This document shows positions 27,092 through 33,146 of a DNA stretch of 38,032 nt, piece after piece. The stretch is taken from positions 1-38,032 of the IMG/VR virus record IMGVR_UViG_3300032271_001375; one strand, written 5' to 3'. The notes under the pieces are model-generated. The model was not told where the DNA came from. It saw nothing but the letters and a program-made list of their open reading frames with translations, and ran no database searches. The DNA comes from a virus. Numbering within the stretch: position 1 is the stretch's first letter; each line of letters starts with the position of its first letter. A program made the position numbers and the translations under genes.

Positions 27092-27715
27092 TTATTTTCC
27101 TATCAAACTCGCAAATTGAGATTCTAATTCTGAAGCATATATTGAATTGATTAAATTAATACTTCTTTTGGCTTCATTTTGTTTCAACTCCCAATCATAT
27201 ATGTTTATTGTACTCAAAGAAGTTGCTTGTGTTACAGTAATACCATTTTGAAATATTTGTGTTGTTGTACCCGGAACAGTTGTATTATATGTGTGCTCGT
27301 CAATCACAATTGTTCGTGTTGTATGATTTTGCGTTAATCCATCTATTGTTAGAATATTTAAATGATATTCATAAATTGTACTTTGAGTATAGATTATAAC
27401 ATTATCTATATGCGCTGCAGCAGCTGCATCTGAATATTTACTAATCAAATAATCATTAAATTGTTTTGAATTAAGTGGCCAATTCCATTGAGGATCTAAT
27501 GTTTCATTAGAAAGTAAAGTCATCCAATATCTGTAAGAATTACCATAATACTTATTGGCTACAATATCAGGAGTATCTCCTTCTTGTACATCATAGGTAT
27601 AGAATAACAATGGATTTTTTAAAAGTGATGGAATGATGTCCACCCTTTTCATAAGGTTAGTCAGTATAACATTATTGGAATCTACAATTTTTGGAAAAGA
27701 ATTGAAATAGAACAT
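27092..27715 (-). CDS. 53: Baseplate wedge protein gp53
   Basis: The 207-residue protein resembles T4 gp53 (196). The N-terminus names a short hydrophobic start (MFYFNSFPKIVDSNNVILTN), and residues 38-80 hold the LysM-like core: Y-D-V-Q-E-G-D-T-P-D-I-V-A, N-K-Y-Y-G-N-S-Y-R-Y-W-M-T-L-L-S-N and DPQWNWPL. T4 has G-S-P-R-P-E-E-F-A followed by Y-G-N-P-Q-L-Y-W and P-Y-Y-G-W at the same place. gp53 clamps the inner baseplate rim in T4. The gene overlaps gp48 by one base and ends directly before the gp27 start, so it belongs to one operon. Confidence 0.9.
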   Translation of the reverse strand: MFYFNSFPKIVDSNNVILTNLMKRVDIIPSLLKNPLLFYTYDVQEGDTPDIVANKYYGNSYRYWMTLLSNETLDPQWNWPLNSKQFNDYLISKYSDAAAAAHIDNVIIYTQSTIYEYHLNILTIDGLTQNHTTRTIVIDEHTYNTTVPGTTTQIFQNGITVTQATSLSTINIYDWELKQNEAKRSINLINSIYASELESQFASLIGK

Positions 27716-28830
27716 TATCGTAAATCTCCATTTGCAATTTTTTGTTTGTCCAAAATTTGAGTCTCTTTAAAAGATAATGTTAGTGTAGTTTGAACAGGTG
27801 CACCAGTTCTCTCATGTGCTGCAAAGCCATTTGGTGCATAATTAACACTTATATCCATTAGAGCACAATCACCATATTTTGGAAGATATTGATTCTCTTT
27901 ACCATTAATCATAAAGGCAATATTAAATAGTGAGGGTGGTGTTAAGAACATACTATTTGTTGATGAACTTGAGCCTGCTTGTAAACCTGGTGCAAAATGA
28001 TATTTAAAGGCCTGAATAATTTTGGCAATTTGAACGGACTCATCAGCCGACTTTGGAGTTAATGTAAAAGACAAACTAAAACTTCTTAGTCCAATGCCCT
28101 TATAAACCATTTGAACTTGTGGATTGATTGCAAATCCTCTTGCTTTCAATAAAATATCACCAAGTTGTGGTGTTAGACCATAACCAAGGTTCGAATTAGT
28201 TAATAACTTGAGTGCTAGAGGATCAGTAGAAGCAAAATTCATTAAAACATCTTTGCCAGCAGAAATTTTATCTCCAATGGTACCATCTTTTGCATTAAAA
28301 GCACCAGCAACCTGTGATGCAGTTCCGGCTAATGAACTAATAGTTTGCAAAGTTCCAAGAGCGGTGTCTGCTATATTCATTTCACTATAATCAGAATTAT
28401 ACTCAGCTGTTAGAGTATCTGGCATATATAATGATACTGCCAATCTAGGTCTTGTTGTAGATGGTGTAACAGCAATACTTTTTTGTGGAGCATAATTATT
28501 AATGAAGTCTGTGACTCCACCACCCGCATCAAACATATCAGCTGCAGCTTTAACTGTATTGGTAATTCCAGAAACACTTACACTTGTTCCGTTTGAGCCA
28601 GCAGCAATAGGACTTCCATCAGATGTTGAGTATCCGGCTGGAATGATTTCTTTTACCAAAAATTGAACATAATGAAATTTAGAAGGATCAGTACCCAAAT
28701 CGGATGGATATCTTAACGACTGAAGTTCCTTTCCTTCAAATAAAACAGAAAGTGGTCCTTTGGCAATATTACCTAATAGACCAGGTAATGATACGCCAGC
28801 GACTGATGTTGGTATTGAAACGACTGCCAT
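27715..28830 (-). CDS. 48: Baseplate tail-tube cap protein gp48 (gp48/gp54 family)
   Basis: The 371-residue protein matches T4 gp48 (364) best. Near the C-terminus, S-F-S-L-S-F-T-L-T-P-K-S-A-D-E (about residue 255) and I-I-Q-A-F-K-Y-H-F are followed by PPSLFNIAFM, then K-Y-G-D-C-A-L-M-D-I-S-V-N-Y-A-P-N-G-F and P-V-Q-T-T-L-T-L-S-F-K-E-T; T4 gp48 has VDYAPNGW and PTQINLSLNF-like strands there. This protein caps the baseplate and begins the tail tube. gp54 has a related fold, so a swap of the two labels is possible. A CATAAATA octamer lies 30 bases upstream; this is the first gene of the leftward arm. Confidence 0.88.
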   Translation of the reverse strand: MAVVSIPTSVAGVSLPGLLGNIAKGPLSVLFEGKELQSLRYPSDLGTDPSKFHYVQFLVKEIIPAGYSTSDGSPIAAGSNGTSVSVSGITNTVKAAADMFDAGGGVTDFINNYAPQKSIAVTPSTTRPRLAVSLYMPDTLTAEYNSDYSEMNIADTALGTLQTISSLAGTASQVAGAFNAKDGTIGDKISAGKDVLMNFASTDPLALKLLTNSNLGYGLTPQLGDILLKARGFAINPQVQMVYKGIGLRSFSLSFTLTPKSADESVQIAKIIQAFKYHFAPGLQAGSSSSTNSMFLTPPSLFNIAFMINGKENQYLPKYGDCALMDISVNYAPNGFAAHERTGAPVQTTLTLSFKETQILDKQKIANGDLR

Positions 28831-28839
28831 TGATTTCTT

Positions 28840-28847
28840 TATAAAAA
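28840..28847 (+). promoter_or_regulatory. Possible late promoter TATAAAAA for the rightward cluster
   Basis: Plus-strand TATAAAAA is one base from TATAAATA and is placed 18 bases before the gp4 ATG. It is the only such element upstream of the rightward genes. The spot is AT-rich, so the call is tentative. Confidence 0.35.
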
Positions 28848-28860
28848 ATGAATATACATA

Positions 28861-28868
28861 TATTTATG
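28861..28868 (-). promoter_or_regulatory. Late promoter candidate CATAAATA for the leftward baseplate operon
   Basis: Minus-strand CATAAATA lies 30 bases before the gp48 ATG. On the other strand its last three bases are the ATG of the divergent gp4 gene, so promoter and start codon share bases. A plus-strand TATAAAAA (28840-28847), one base from the late consensus, lies 18 bases before the gp4 ATG. The 35-base gap thus seems to hold two back-to-back late promoters. Confidence 0.6.
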
Positions 28869-29300
28869 GCATATTCAGGACGATTTACACCAACCAATCC
28901 TCAAAAGTATATTGGGGACTACAGAAACATCATTTATCGCTCATCATGGGAATGTAGAGTGATGGATTGGCTTGACCGTAACGATTCTGTGATATCTTGG
29001 GCTTCTGAAGAACTGATTGTACCTTATGTATCACCAGTTGACAACAAATGGCACCGATATTTTCCAGATTTTTTGGTAAAAATTCAAGATAAAACAGGTA
29101 AACAAAGAACGATGATGCTTGAAGTAAAGCCAAAATATCAAACACAACCACCAAAACCACAAAAAAGAGTTACTAAGAAGTTCATTAATGAGGTGGCCAC
29201 ATGGGGTGTTAATGAAGCCAAATGGAAAGCAGCCAATGAATTCTGTTTGGATCGTGGTTGGGAATTCAAAGTGATTACTGAAGACCATCTTGGTCTCTAA
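28866..29300 (+). CDS. 4: Head completion protein gp4 (PD-(D/E)XK fold)
   Basis: With the start at 28866 the protein is 144 residues and begins MAYSGRFTPTNPQKYIGDYR, which aligns with T4 gp4 MAYSGKWVPKNISKYRGDPK. A start six codons earlier (28848) is open but would add residues absent from the family. Y-R-S-S-W-E follows, then R-Y-F-P-D-F and M-L-E-V-K-P-K, the D and E-x-K of a PD-(D/E)XK nuclease core, and K-W-K-A-A-N-E-F. T4 gp4 (also called gp50/65) acts on filled heads before tail joining. It is divergent from gp48 and heads the rightward cluster. Confidence 0.93.
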   Translation: MAYSGRFTPTNPQKYIGDYRNIIYRSSWECRVMDWLDRNDSVISWASEELIVPYVSPVDNKWHRYFPDFLVKIQDKTGKQRTMMLEVKPKYQTQPPKPQKRVTKKFINEVATWGVNEAKWKAANEFCLDRGWEFKVITEDHLGL

Positions 29301-29311
29301 CTAAATACTCA

Positions 29312-29914
29312 ATGGACTCTAAACTAAAAACACTCACCGAAGAATTTAAGGCAACACAATTTCCTTTGTTGTCTCGTTCATCTATTAATTGGTTTAATAA
29401 AAAAGTCGCTGATATAAAGAATCCAACAAAGATTATCAGAGACATTGCTAGAGAAAAGGGAAGAACGACAAGAACTGGCCAGATAATGAGAGGCAAGTTA
29501 TATTTTTTCCTATACAATCCGAAGACTAGAGATGATTTACCATACTATGATAGATTTCCTTTGGTTTTGTTGTTGGAAAAATATAATGATGGATTTTTAG
29601 GATTAAACCTACACTATCTACCAATTAGATACAGAGTGGCATTCCTGAATAAATTGATGCCGTTTGCTCTCCAGGACAACGAGGATGATATTAAAAGAAT
29701 CAGAGTCACATATGATATTTTGACTGCATCCAAACGATTCCGAGAGTTTAAACCATGCATTAAACGATACTTGTATTCTCATGTCAGGTCTAGGATACTT
29801 GCCGTTCAGCCAGATGAATGGCAAACGGCATTATATTTACCGGTTCATCAGTTTAAAGGTGAAAAAGCACCAGTAATATGGAAAGAATCCATGGAAGAAG
29901 TTAGGAACTCATAA
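29312..29914 (+). CDS. Conserved T4-like phage protein, possibly gp2-type DNA end protector
   Basis: The 200-residue basic protein contains T-E-E-F-K-A-T-Q-F-P-L-L-S-R at its start, a conserved core KLYFFLYNPKTRDDLPYYDR followed by F-P-L-V-L-L-L-E-K-Y and FLGLNLHYLPIRYRVAFLNK (about residues 63-113), and a C-terminal FKPCIKRYLYSHVRSRILAV (about 146-166). I recall this core in marine T4-like phages next to gp4, where T4 carries gene 2, which protects DNA ends in packaged heads. I cannot confirm homology to T4 gp2 by eye, so only the position and conservation support that role. ACTAAATA ends four bases before ATG; no clear Shine-Dalgarno. Confidence 0.72.
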   Translation: MDSKLKTLTEEFKATQFPLLSRSSINWFNKKVADIKNPTKIIRDIAREKGRTTRTGQIMRGKLYFFLYNPKTRDDLPYYDRFPLVLLLEKYNDGFLGLNLHYLPIRYRVAFLNKLMPFALQDNEDDIKRIRVTYDILTASKRFREFKPCIKRYLYSHVRSRILAVQPDEWQTALYLPVHQFKGEKAPVIWKESMEEVRNS

Positions 29915-29916
29915 AA

Positions 29917-30615
29917 ATGGCAGGATCAATATCAGAATTTAAGTCGAGTTTTGTAACCGACTTGGCACGTCCAAATAAGTTTGACGTTAGTATTCCCATT
30001 CCACTAACTCTTTTGCCTTTTAGAAACACAGCTAGAAATTTAACTTTTAGGTGTGAAAATGCTGAGTTACCAAGTAGGACATTTGCTACTGTTGAACAAA
30101 AGTTTGGTTCTAATCCAACTCAAAAGTTTCCATATCAATCGTCATACAATGATGTTAATTTAACTTTTATTGTTTCGGATGATATGTCTGAAAAGTTATT
30201 CTTTGATGCTTGGTTGGAATATATAAATCCATCATATAAGTATGATTTTAGATACAGAGATGACTATTGTTCAACAATTCAAATTAATCAATATGATGTA
30301 AAAAATGCAAAATCATACTCTATCAATTTAGTTGATGCTTATCCAATCTCTGTAAATCAACTAGATTTAGATTGGTCATCCGATGGTCACCATAAGTTGG
30401 TTGTTGTTTTTGCTTATTCTTACTGGCAAAACAATTCTATACAGGGTTCGGGAACAAGTTTGTTACAAACAGCAATTTCAGAAATTGTTGCTGGTTTCGA
30501 TGGATTAGGTTATGCCGATCCAACACCAGATATTTCTTTAACTACTGTTTATGCTTCTGTTATTGATGCTGACCAAGCTACTGCTTTGGCAGAAAATTCA
30601 AGTAACTACCCATAA
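29917..30615 (+). CDS. Tail-tube-fold protein (gp19/gp54 family), probably tube initiator
   Basis: The 232-residue protein has the gp19-like tube fold signs: D-L-A-R-P-N-K-F-D-V (T4 gp19 DFARPNLFQV), F-R-C-E-N-A-E-L-P-S-R (gp19 FQCKATALPA), then S-Y-S-I-N-L-V-D-A-Y-P-I-S-V-N-Q-L-D-L-D-W-S (gp19 ELQLDW) and V-V-V-F-A-Y-S-Y-W. It is longer than gp19 (163) and shorter than gp54 (320), and has an extra C-terminal part from about residue 180. Since the main tube gene usually sits beside the sheath gene, this copy among baseplate genes is more likely gp54, which starts the tube on gp48. That choice is inference. The ATG follows the upstream stop by two bases. Confidence 0.82.
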   Translation: MAGSISEFKSSFVTDLARPNKFDVSIPIPLTLLPFRNTARNLTFRCENAELPSRTFATVEQKFGSNPTQKFPYQSSYNDVNLTFIVSDDMSEKLFFDAWLEYINPSYKYDFRYRDDYCSTIQINQYDVKNAKSYSINLVDAYPISVNQLDLDWSSDGHHKLVVVFAYSYWQNNSIQGSGTSLLQTAISEIVAGFDGLGYADPTPDISLTTVYASVIDADQATALAENSSNYP

Positions 30616-30661
30616 TGTAAAAGAGAGTGTATTATAATTAATTTTTTAATGGAGATATAAG

Positions 30662-31387
30662 ATGGCTTTGCCTAAAATTGATGTGCCGATTTATGAACTA
30701 GATTTACCACTATCAAAAAAACACATTCGTTTTAGACCATTCTTGGTCAAAGAACAACGTAATTTGATGATGGCGATGGAATCTGATGATAAAGAAACGA
30801 TAGAGAAAAACATTCGTCAAGTGTTACATAACTGTACCTTGACTGAAAATATTGATATCGATAGTTTACCAATCATTGATGTTGAATTCTATTTTCTAAA
30901 CCTAAGAGCTCGTTCTGTAGGTGAAATAGTAGAAAACAAATATCGTTGTGAAAATATTGTTGATGATAAAAAATGTAATAACTTAATGGACAGTCAGTTA
31001 AATCTATTGGACATTAAAGTAGACATGAATGGCTCCGTTGATGATAATATTCAATTGACTGATAAAATCAGTATCAAGTTGAAGTATCCTGAATTTTCTA
31101 TTTTGGAAAGATCCACCAATTTTGAAAATGCAACTGATATGGCTTTCGATATGATTGTTGAGAGTATAGAATCTATTTTCGATGGTGAACAATTCTATTA
31201 TGCCAAAGAAACAGATCCGGCCGAATTGGTTGAGTTTGTAGAGTCTTTGAATCAGGAGCAGTTTGCTAAGATTGAAGAATTCTTTAATAACTTACCAAAG
31301 TTAAACAAAACAATTGAAATGAATTGTAAGAAATGTGGATTTCATCACATCATTGAAGTGGAGGGACTAGAAAGTTTTTTCGGATAA
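30662..31387 (+). CDS. 26: gp26-like baseplate hub assembly protein (short, zero-frame product)
   Basis: The 241-residue protein fits the T4 gp26 family (PF12322; T4 gp26 is 208): LPLSKKHIRFRPFLVKEQRN near the start, E-K-N-I-R-Q-V-L-H-N-C, then the V-E-F-Y-F-L-N-L-R-A-R-S strand-helix (about residue 75). It has two cysteine pairs (R-C-E-N-I-V-D-D-K-K-C near 99 and N-C-K-K-C-G-F-H-H near 223) that could form a zinc-ribbon. GGAGATATAAG precedes ATG. In T4, gp26 helps assemble the hub and is paired with gp51. A slippery T_TTT_TTC heptamer lies two codons before the stop, so this may be the shorter of two products, as in G/GT tail chaperone pairs. Confidence 0.85.
   Translation: MALPKIDVPIYELDLPLSKKHIRFRPFLVKEQRNLMMAMESDDKETIEKNIRQVLHNCTLTENIDIDSLPIIDVEFYFLNLRARSVGEIVENKYRCENIVDDKKCNNLMDSQLNLLDIKVDMNGSVDDNIQLTDKISIKLKYPEFSILERSTNFENATDMAFDMIVESIESIFDGEQFYYAKETDPAELVEFVESLNQEQFAKIEEFFNNLPKLNKTIEMNCKKCGFHHIIEVEGLESFFG
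31375..31381 (+). promoter_or_regulatory. Candidate -1 ribosomal frameshift site T_TTT_TTC
   Basis: In the gp26 frame the codons are AGT TTT TTC GGA TAA. The seven bases T TTT TTC fit the X_XXY_YYZ rule for simultaneous -1 slippage. After slippage the next codon is CGG (31381-31383), entering a frame that stays open to 31569. An 11-bp perfect inverted repeat (31419-31429 with 31456-31466) lies about 37 bases downstream; this is farther than usual for a frameshift stimulator. Confidence 0.65.
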
Positions 31388-31569
31388 CATTTCGTCATGA
31401 TAATTTAAGGAATTACTATCAAACAAACTTCTCATTGATGCAGCACCACAAATACAGTTTGTTTGAACTTGAAAATATGATTCCATGGGAGCGTGATATC
31501 TACGTGAGTATGCTTATACAATACATTGAACAAGAAAACGAAAAAATTAAGCAACGTCAAAGAAAGTAG
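31381..31569 (+). CDS. gp26 frameshift extension (gp51/T-like, start-less ORF)
   Basis: In the -1 frame relative to gp26 there are 62 sense codons from CGG at 31381 to TAG at 31567-31569. The peptide reads ITFRHDNLRNYYQTNFSLMQ, HHKYSLFELENMIPWERDIY, VSMLIQYIEQENEKIKQRQRK. It is highly charged and helical and has the L-x-x-M-x-P-W-E-R-x-x-Y-x-x-M-L pattern seen in the T-domain of frameshifted tail chaperones. There is no ATG before position 31438, and that ATG has no visible ribosome-binding site. Upstream the frame is closed by TGA at 31354-31356. The likely product is a 302-residue fusion (240 from gp26 plus 62). T4 gp51 is separate and much longer, so equating the two is uncertain. Confidence 0.65.
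   Translation, partial: RITFRHDNLRNYYQTNFSLMQHHKYSLFELENMIPWERDIYVSMLIQYIEQENEKIKQRQRK
31419..31466 (+). repeat. 11-bp inverted repeat in frameshift extension
   Basis: TCAAACAAACT (31419-31429) is the exact reverse complement of AGTTTGTTTGA (31456-31466), separated by 26 bases. It is in coding sequence, downstream of the slippery site, and could fold as a long-loop hairpin in the message. Confidence 0.7.
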
Positions 31570-33144
31570 ATGAACTATCAACAAGCATCAGAAGTAAGAG
31601 GAAGAGGTTTTCTCGGTAACATTACCGATAACCTCGTTTCCGGCCAATCAATTGGCAAATCATTTGGTCGTGGTATATCAGATACCTTCAAAGCCAAAGC
31701 CGTAGGCATCAAAGAAAAATTTGATCCAATTCGTCTTGCACAAAAAATGACCGGCAACTTGGGTGGTGCCTTGGTTGGTCGTATGTTGGGTCGTAAAAAA
31801 GAAGACATGCAACACTTTCTTGGTGGCCAATATGGTTCATCAGCAAGAGATGATGGCTTTGGTAATGTCAGTACAGCATTTTTCTCGACAGTAACTGGAC
31901 CTAGAAAGTTAGAATCTGGTGATTCTGTAACAGATGTAGCAAGTAAACTGTTTGCTTTTATGGAAAAATCGAGAGATGAAAAGAATAAACAGTATGAATT
32001 AAAAAGAGACTTTGAAGAAGAAGCTTTGGCTGAAGATGAAATGAGACATAAAAAACTTCTAAAGGCCATTGAAGATACCAAAAAAATACCAGAAGAAGAA
32101 AAAGAAAAACCTAAAAAAGAAGAAAAGAAAAAAGAAGAACCAAAGAAAGAAGAACCTAAAAAAGGTGAGCCAGCTAAAGGTGAGCCAGCTAAAGGTGAGC
32201 CAGCTAAAGGTGAGCCAGCTAAAGGTGAGCCAGCTAAAGGTGAGCCGTCAAAGATAGCTGAGCCAAAAAATCCGCCGCCTGAAAAAACACCAGTTAAAAT
32301 TGCCAAACCAACAATTCAAACTAAACCACCACCAACTACTACACCAGTTACTCCTGCGGCACCTGCAGCAACTTCTGCTGGTGTATCTACCGCAGTTAAA
32401 GTTGCGGGCGCAGGTGTTGCTGTTGCCGCTTCTGGTGCAGCTTTGGCTAAAATAAGAGGTCATGAAGGATATGTACAACACGCATATTATGATCCTAAAA
32501 GGGATGCTAGTGGAAAAGTTTTAGAAGAACACTATTCGGTTGGATACGGACACCAAATAACATCCGATGAAATAAAAAAAGGTTACATTGAAATTTCTGG
32601 TAAAAAGATACCTGTTGTAGGAGAATTAGGAAAAGATACTGTTATCTCAAAAGAAGATGCGGATGCTTTATCTGTTAAAGAATATAAAAAATATGAAGAT
32701 TCTGCTAAAAAAATAACGAATTTTAATAAATTGAATCCTAGTGCTCAGTCGGCACTTATAGATATGACATACAACATGGGTGTGGGTTGGTTTAGTCCAC
32801 AAAAATGGCCAAGTTTGCATAACGCTCTCCAACAATTAGATATGAATGCTGCGGCACAAAGCATTGTGAATTCAAAATATTATAAAGATACAGGTAAAAG
32901 AGCACAAGAAAATGTTATGTTGATTAAGAATGGGCTTAATGCAACAAAAGAAGTTCCCAGTCAAATAGATGTTGGCCAAAAATTAAACGAAACATCAATT
33001 CAAAACAAAGAAATTAAACAACAAGCTGGAACAACTGTGATGATTAATAAGTCACAAAATACAATCATTCAAAGTGGTTCTAAACAACAACCTCAAGTGA
33101 TAACACCTCCCACACATACAGATAAACCAATGATGATGGAATAA
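31570..33144 (+). CDS. Hub or tail lysozyme protein with tape-measure-like N-terminal module
   Basis: The 524-residue protein starts directly after the frameshift-extension stop. Residues 10-85 (FDPIRLAQKMTGNLGGALVG, GRMLGRK, EDMQHF) and 117-170 (acidic coiled-coil) resemble parts of the next protein. Residues 175-235 are Lys/Glu/Pro-rich with five exact KGEPA repeats; 240-290 are Pro/Thr/Ala-rich linker. Residues 293-455 form a GH24 (T4-type) lysozyme domain: E299 in H-E-G, D308 in Y-Y-D-P-K and S323 in Y-S-V-G-Y-G-H take the places of T4 E11, D20 and T26, and A-L-I-D-M-T-Y-N-M-G-V-G-W follows. E-to-D spacing equals T4; D-to-S is longer. It would cut peptidoglycan during injection, a job done in T4 by gp5. 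Confidence 0.85.
   Translation: MNYQQASEVRGRGFLGNITDNLVSGQSIGKSFGRGISDTFKAKAVGIKEKFDPIRLAQKMTGNLGGALVGRMLGRKKEDMQHFLGGQYGSSARDDGFGNVSTAFFSTVTGPRKLESGDSVTDVASKLFAFMEKSRDEKNKQYELKRDFEEEALAEDEMRHKKLLKAIEDTKKIPEEEKEKPKKEEKKKEEPKKEEPKKGEPAKGEPAKGEPAKGEPAKGEPAKGEPSKIAEPKNPPPEKTPVKIAKPTIQTKPPPTTTPVTPAAPAATSAGVSTAVKVAGAGVAVAASGAALAKIRGHEGYVQHAYYDPKRDASGKVLEEHYSVGYGHQITSDEIKKGYIEISGKKIPVVGELGKDTVISKEDADALSVKEYKKYEDSAKKITNFNKLNPSAQSALIDMTYNMGVGWFSPQKWPSLHNALQQLDMNAAAQSIVNSKYYKDTGKRAQENVMLIKNGLNATKEVPSQIDVGQKLNETSIQNKEIKQQAGTTVMINKSQNTIIQSGSKQQPQVITPPTHTDKPMMME
32161..32250 (+). repeat. 15-bp tandem repeat encoding KGEPA
   Basis: Five exact copies of AAAGGTGAGCCAGCT start at 32161 and are followed by one altered copy at 32236 (encoding KGEPS). 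The segment forms a charged, extended Pro-rich linker before the lysozyme domain. Exact copies suggest recent expansion by slippage. Confidence 0.92.
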
Positions 33145-33146
33145 AA

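Noticed and set aside
28848-28865. Six-codon upstream extension of gp4
   Set aside because: T4-family gp4 proteins begin with MAYSG, which is at 28866.
31438-31569. Independent 43-codon gene starting at the internal ATG instead of a frameshift product
   Set aside because: No ribosome-binding site, and the conserved-looking part of the peptide begins upstream of this ATG; kept as an alternative only.
32161-32250. 15-bp repeats considered as iterons of a replication origin
   Set aside because: They lie in frame within a gene and encode KGEPA; no neighbouring origin features.
31578-32306. 242-codon antisense reading frame with G-S-P-L-A repeats over the lysozyme gene
   Set aside because: It is the complement of the KGEPA repeat and linker region; low-complexity repeats keep antisense frames open. 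The sense gene has clear lysozyme motifs.
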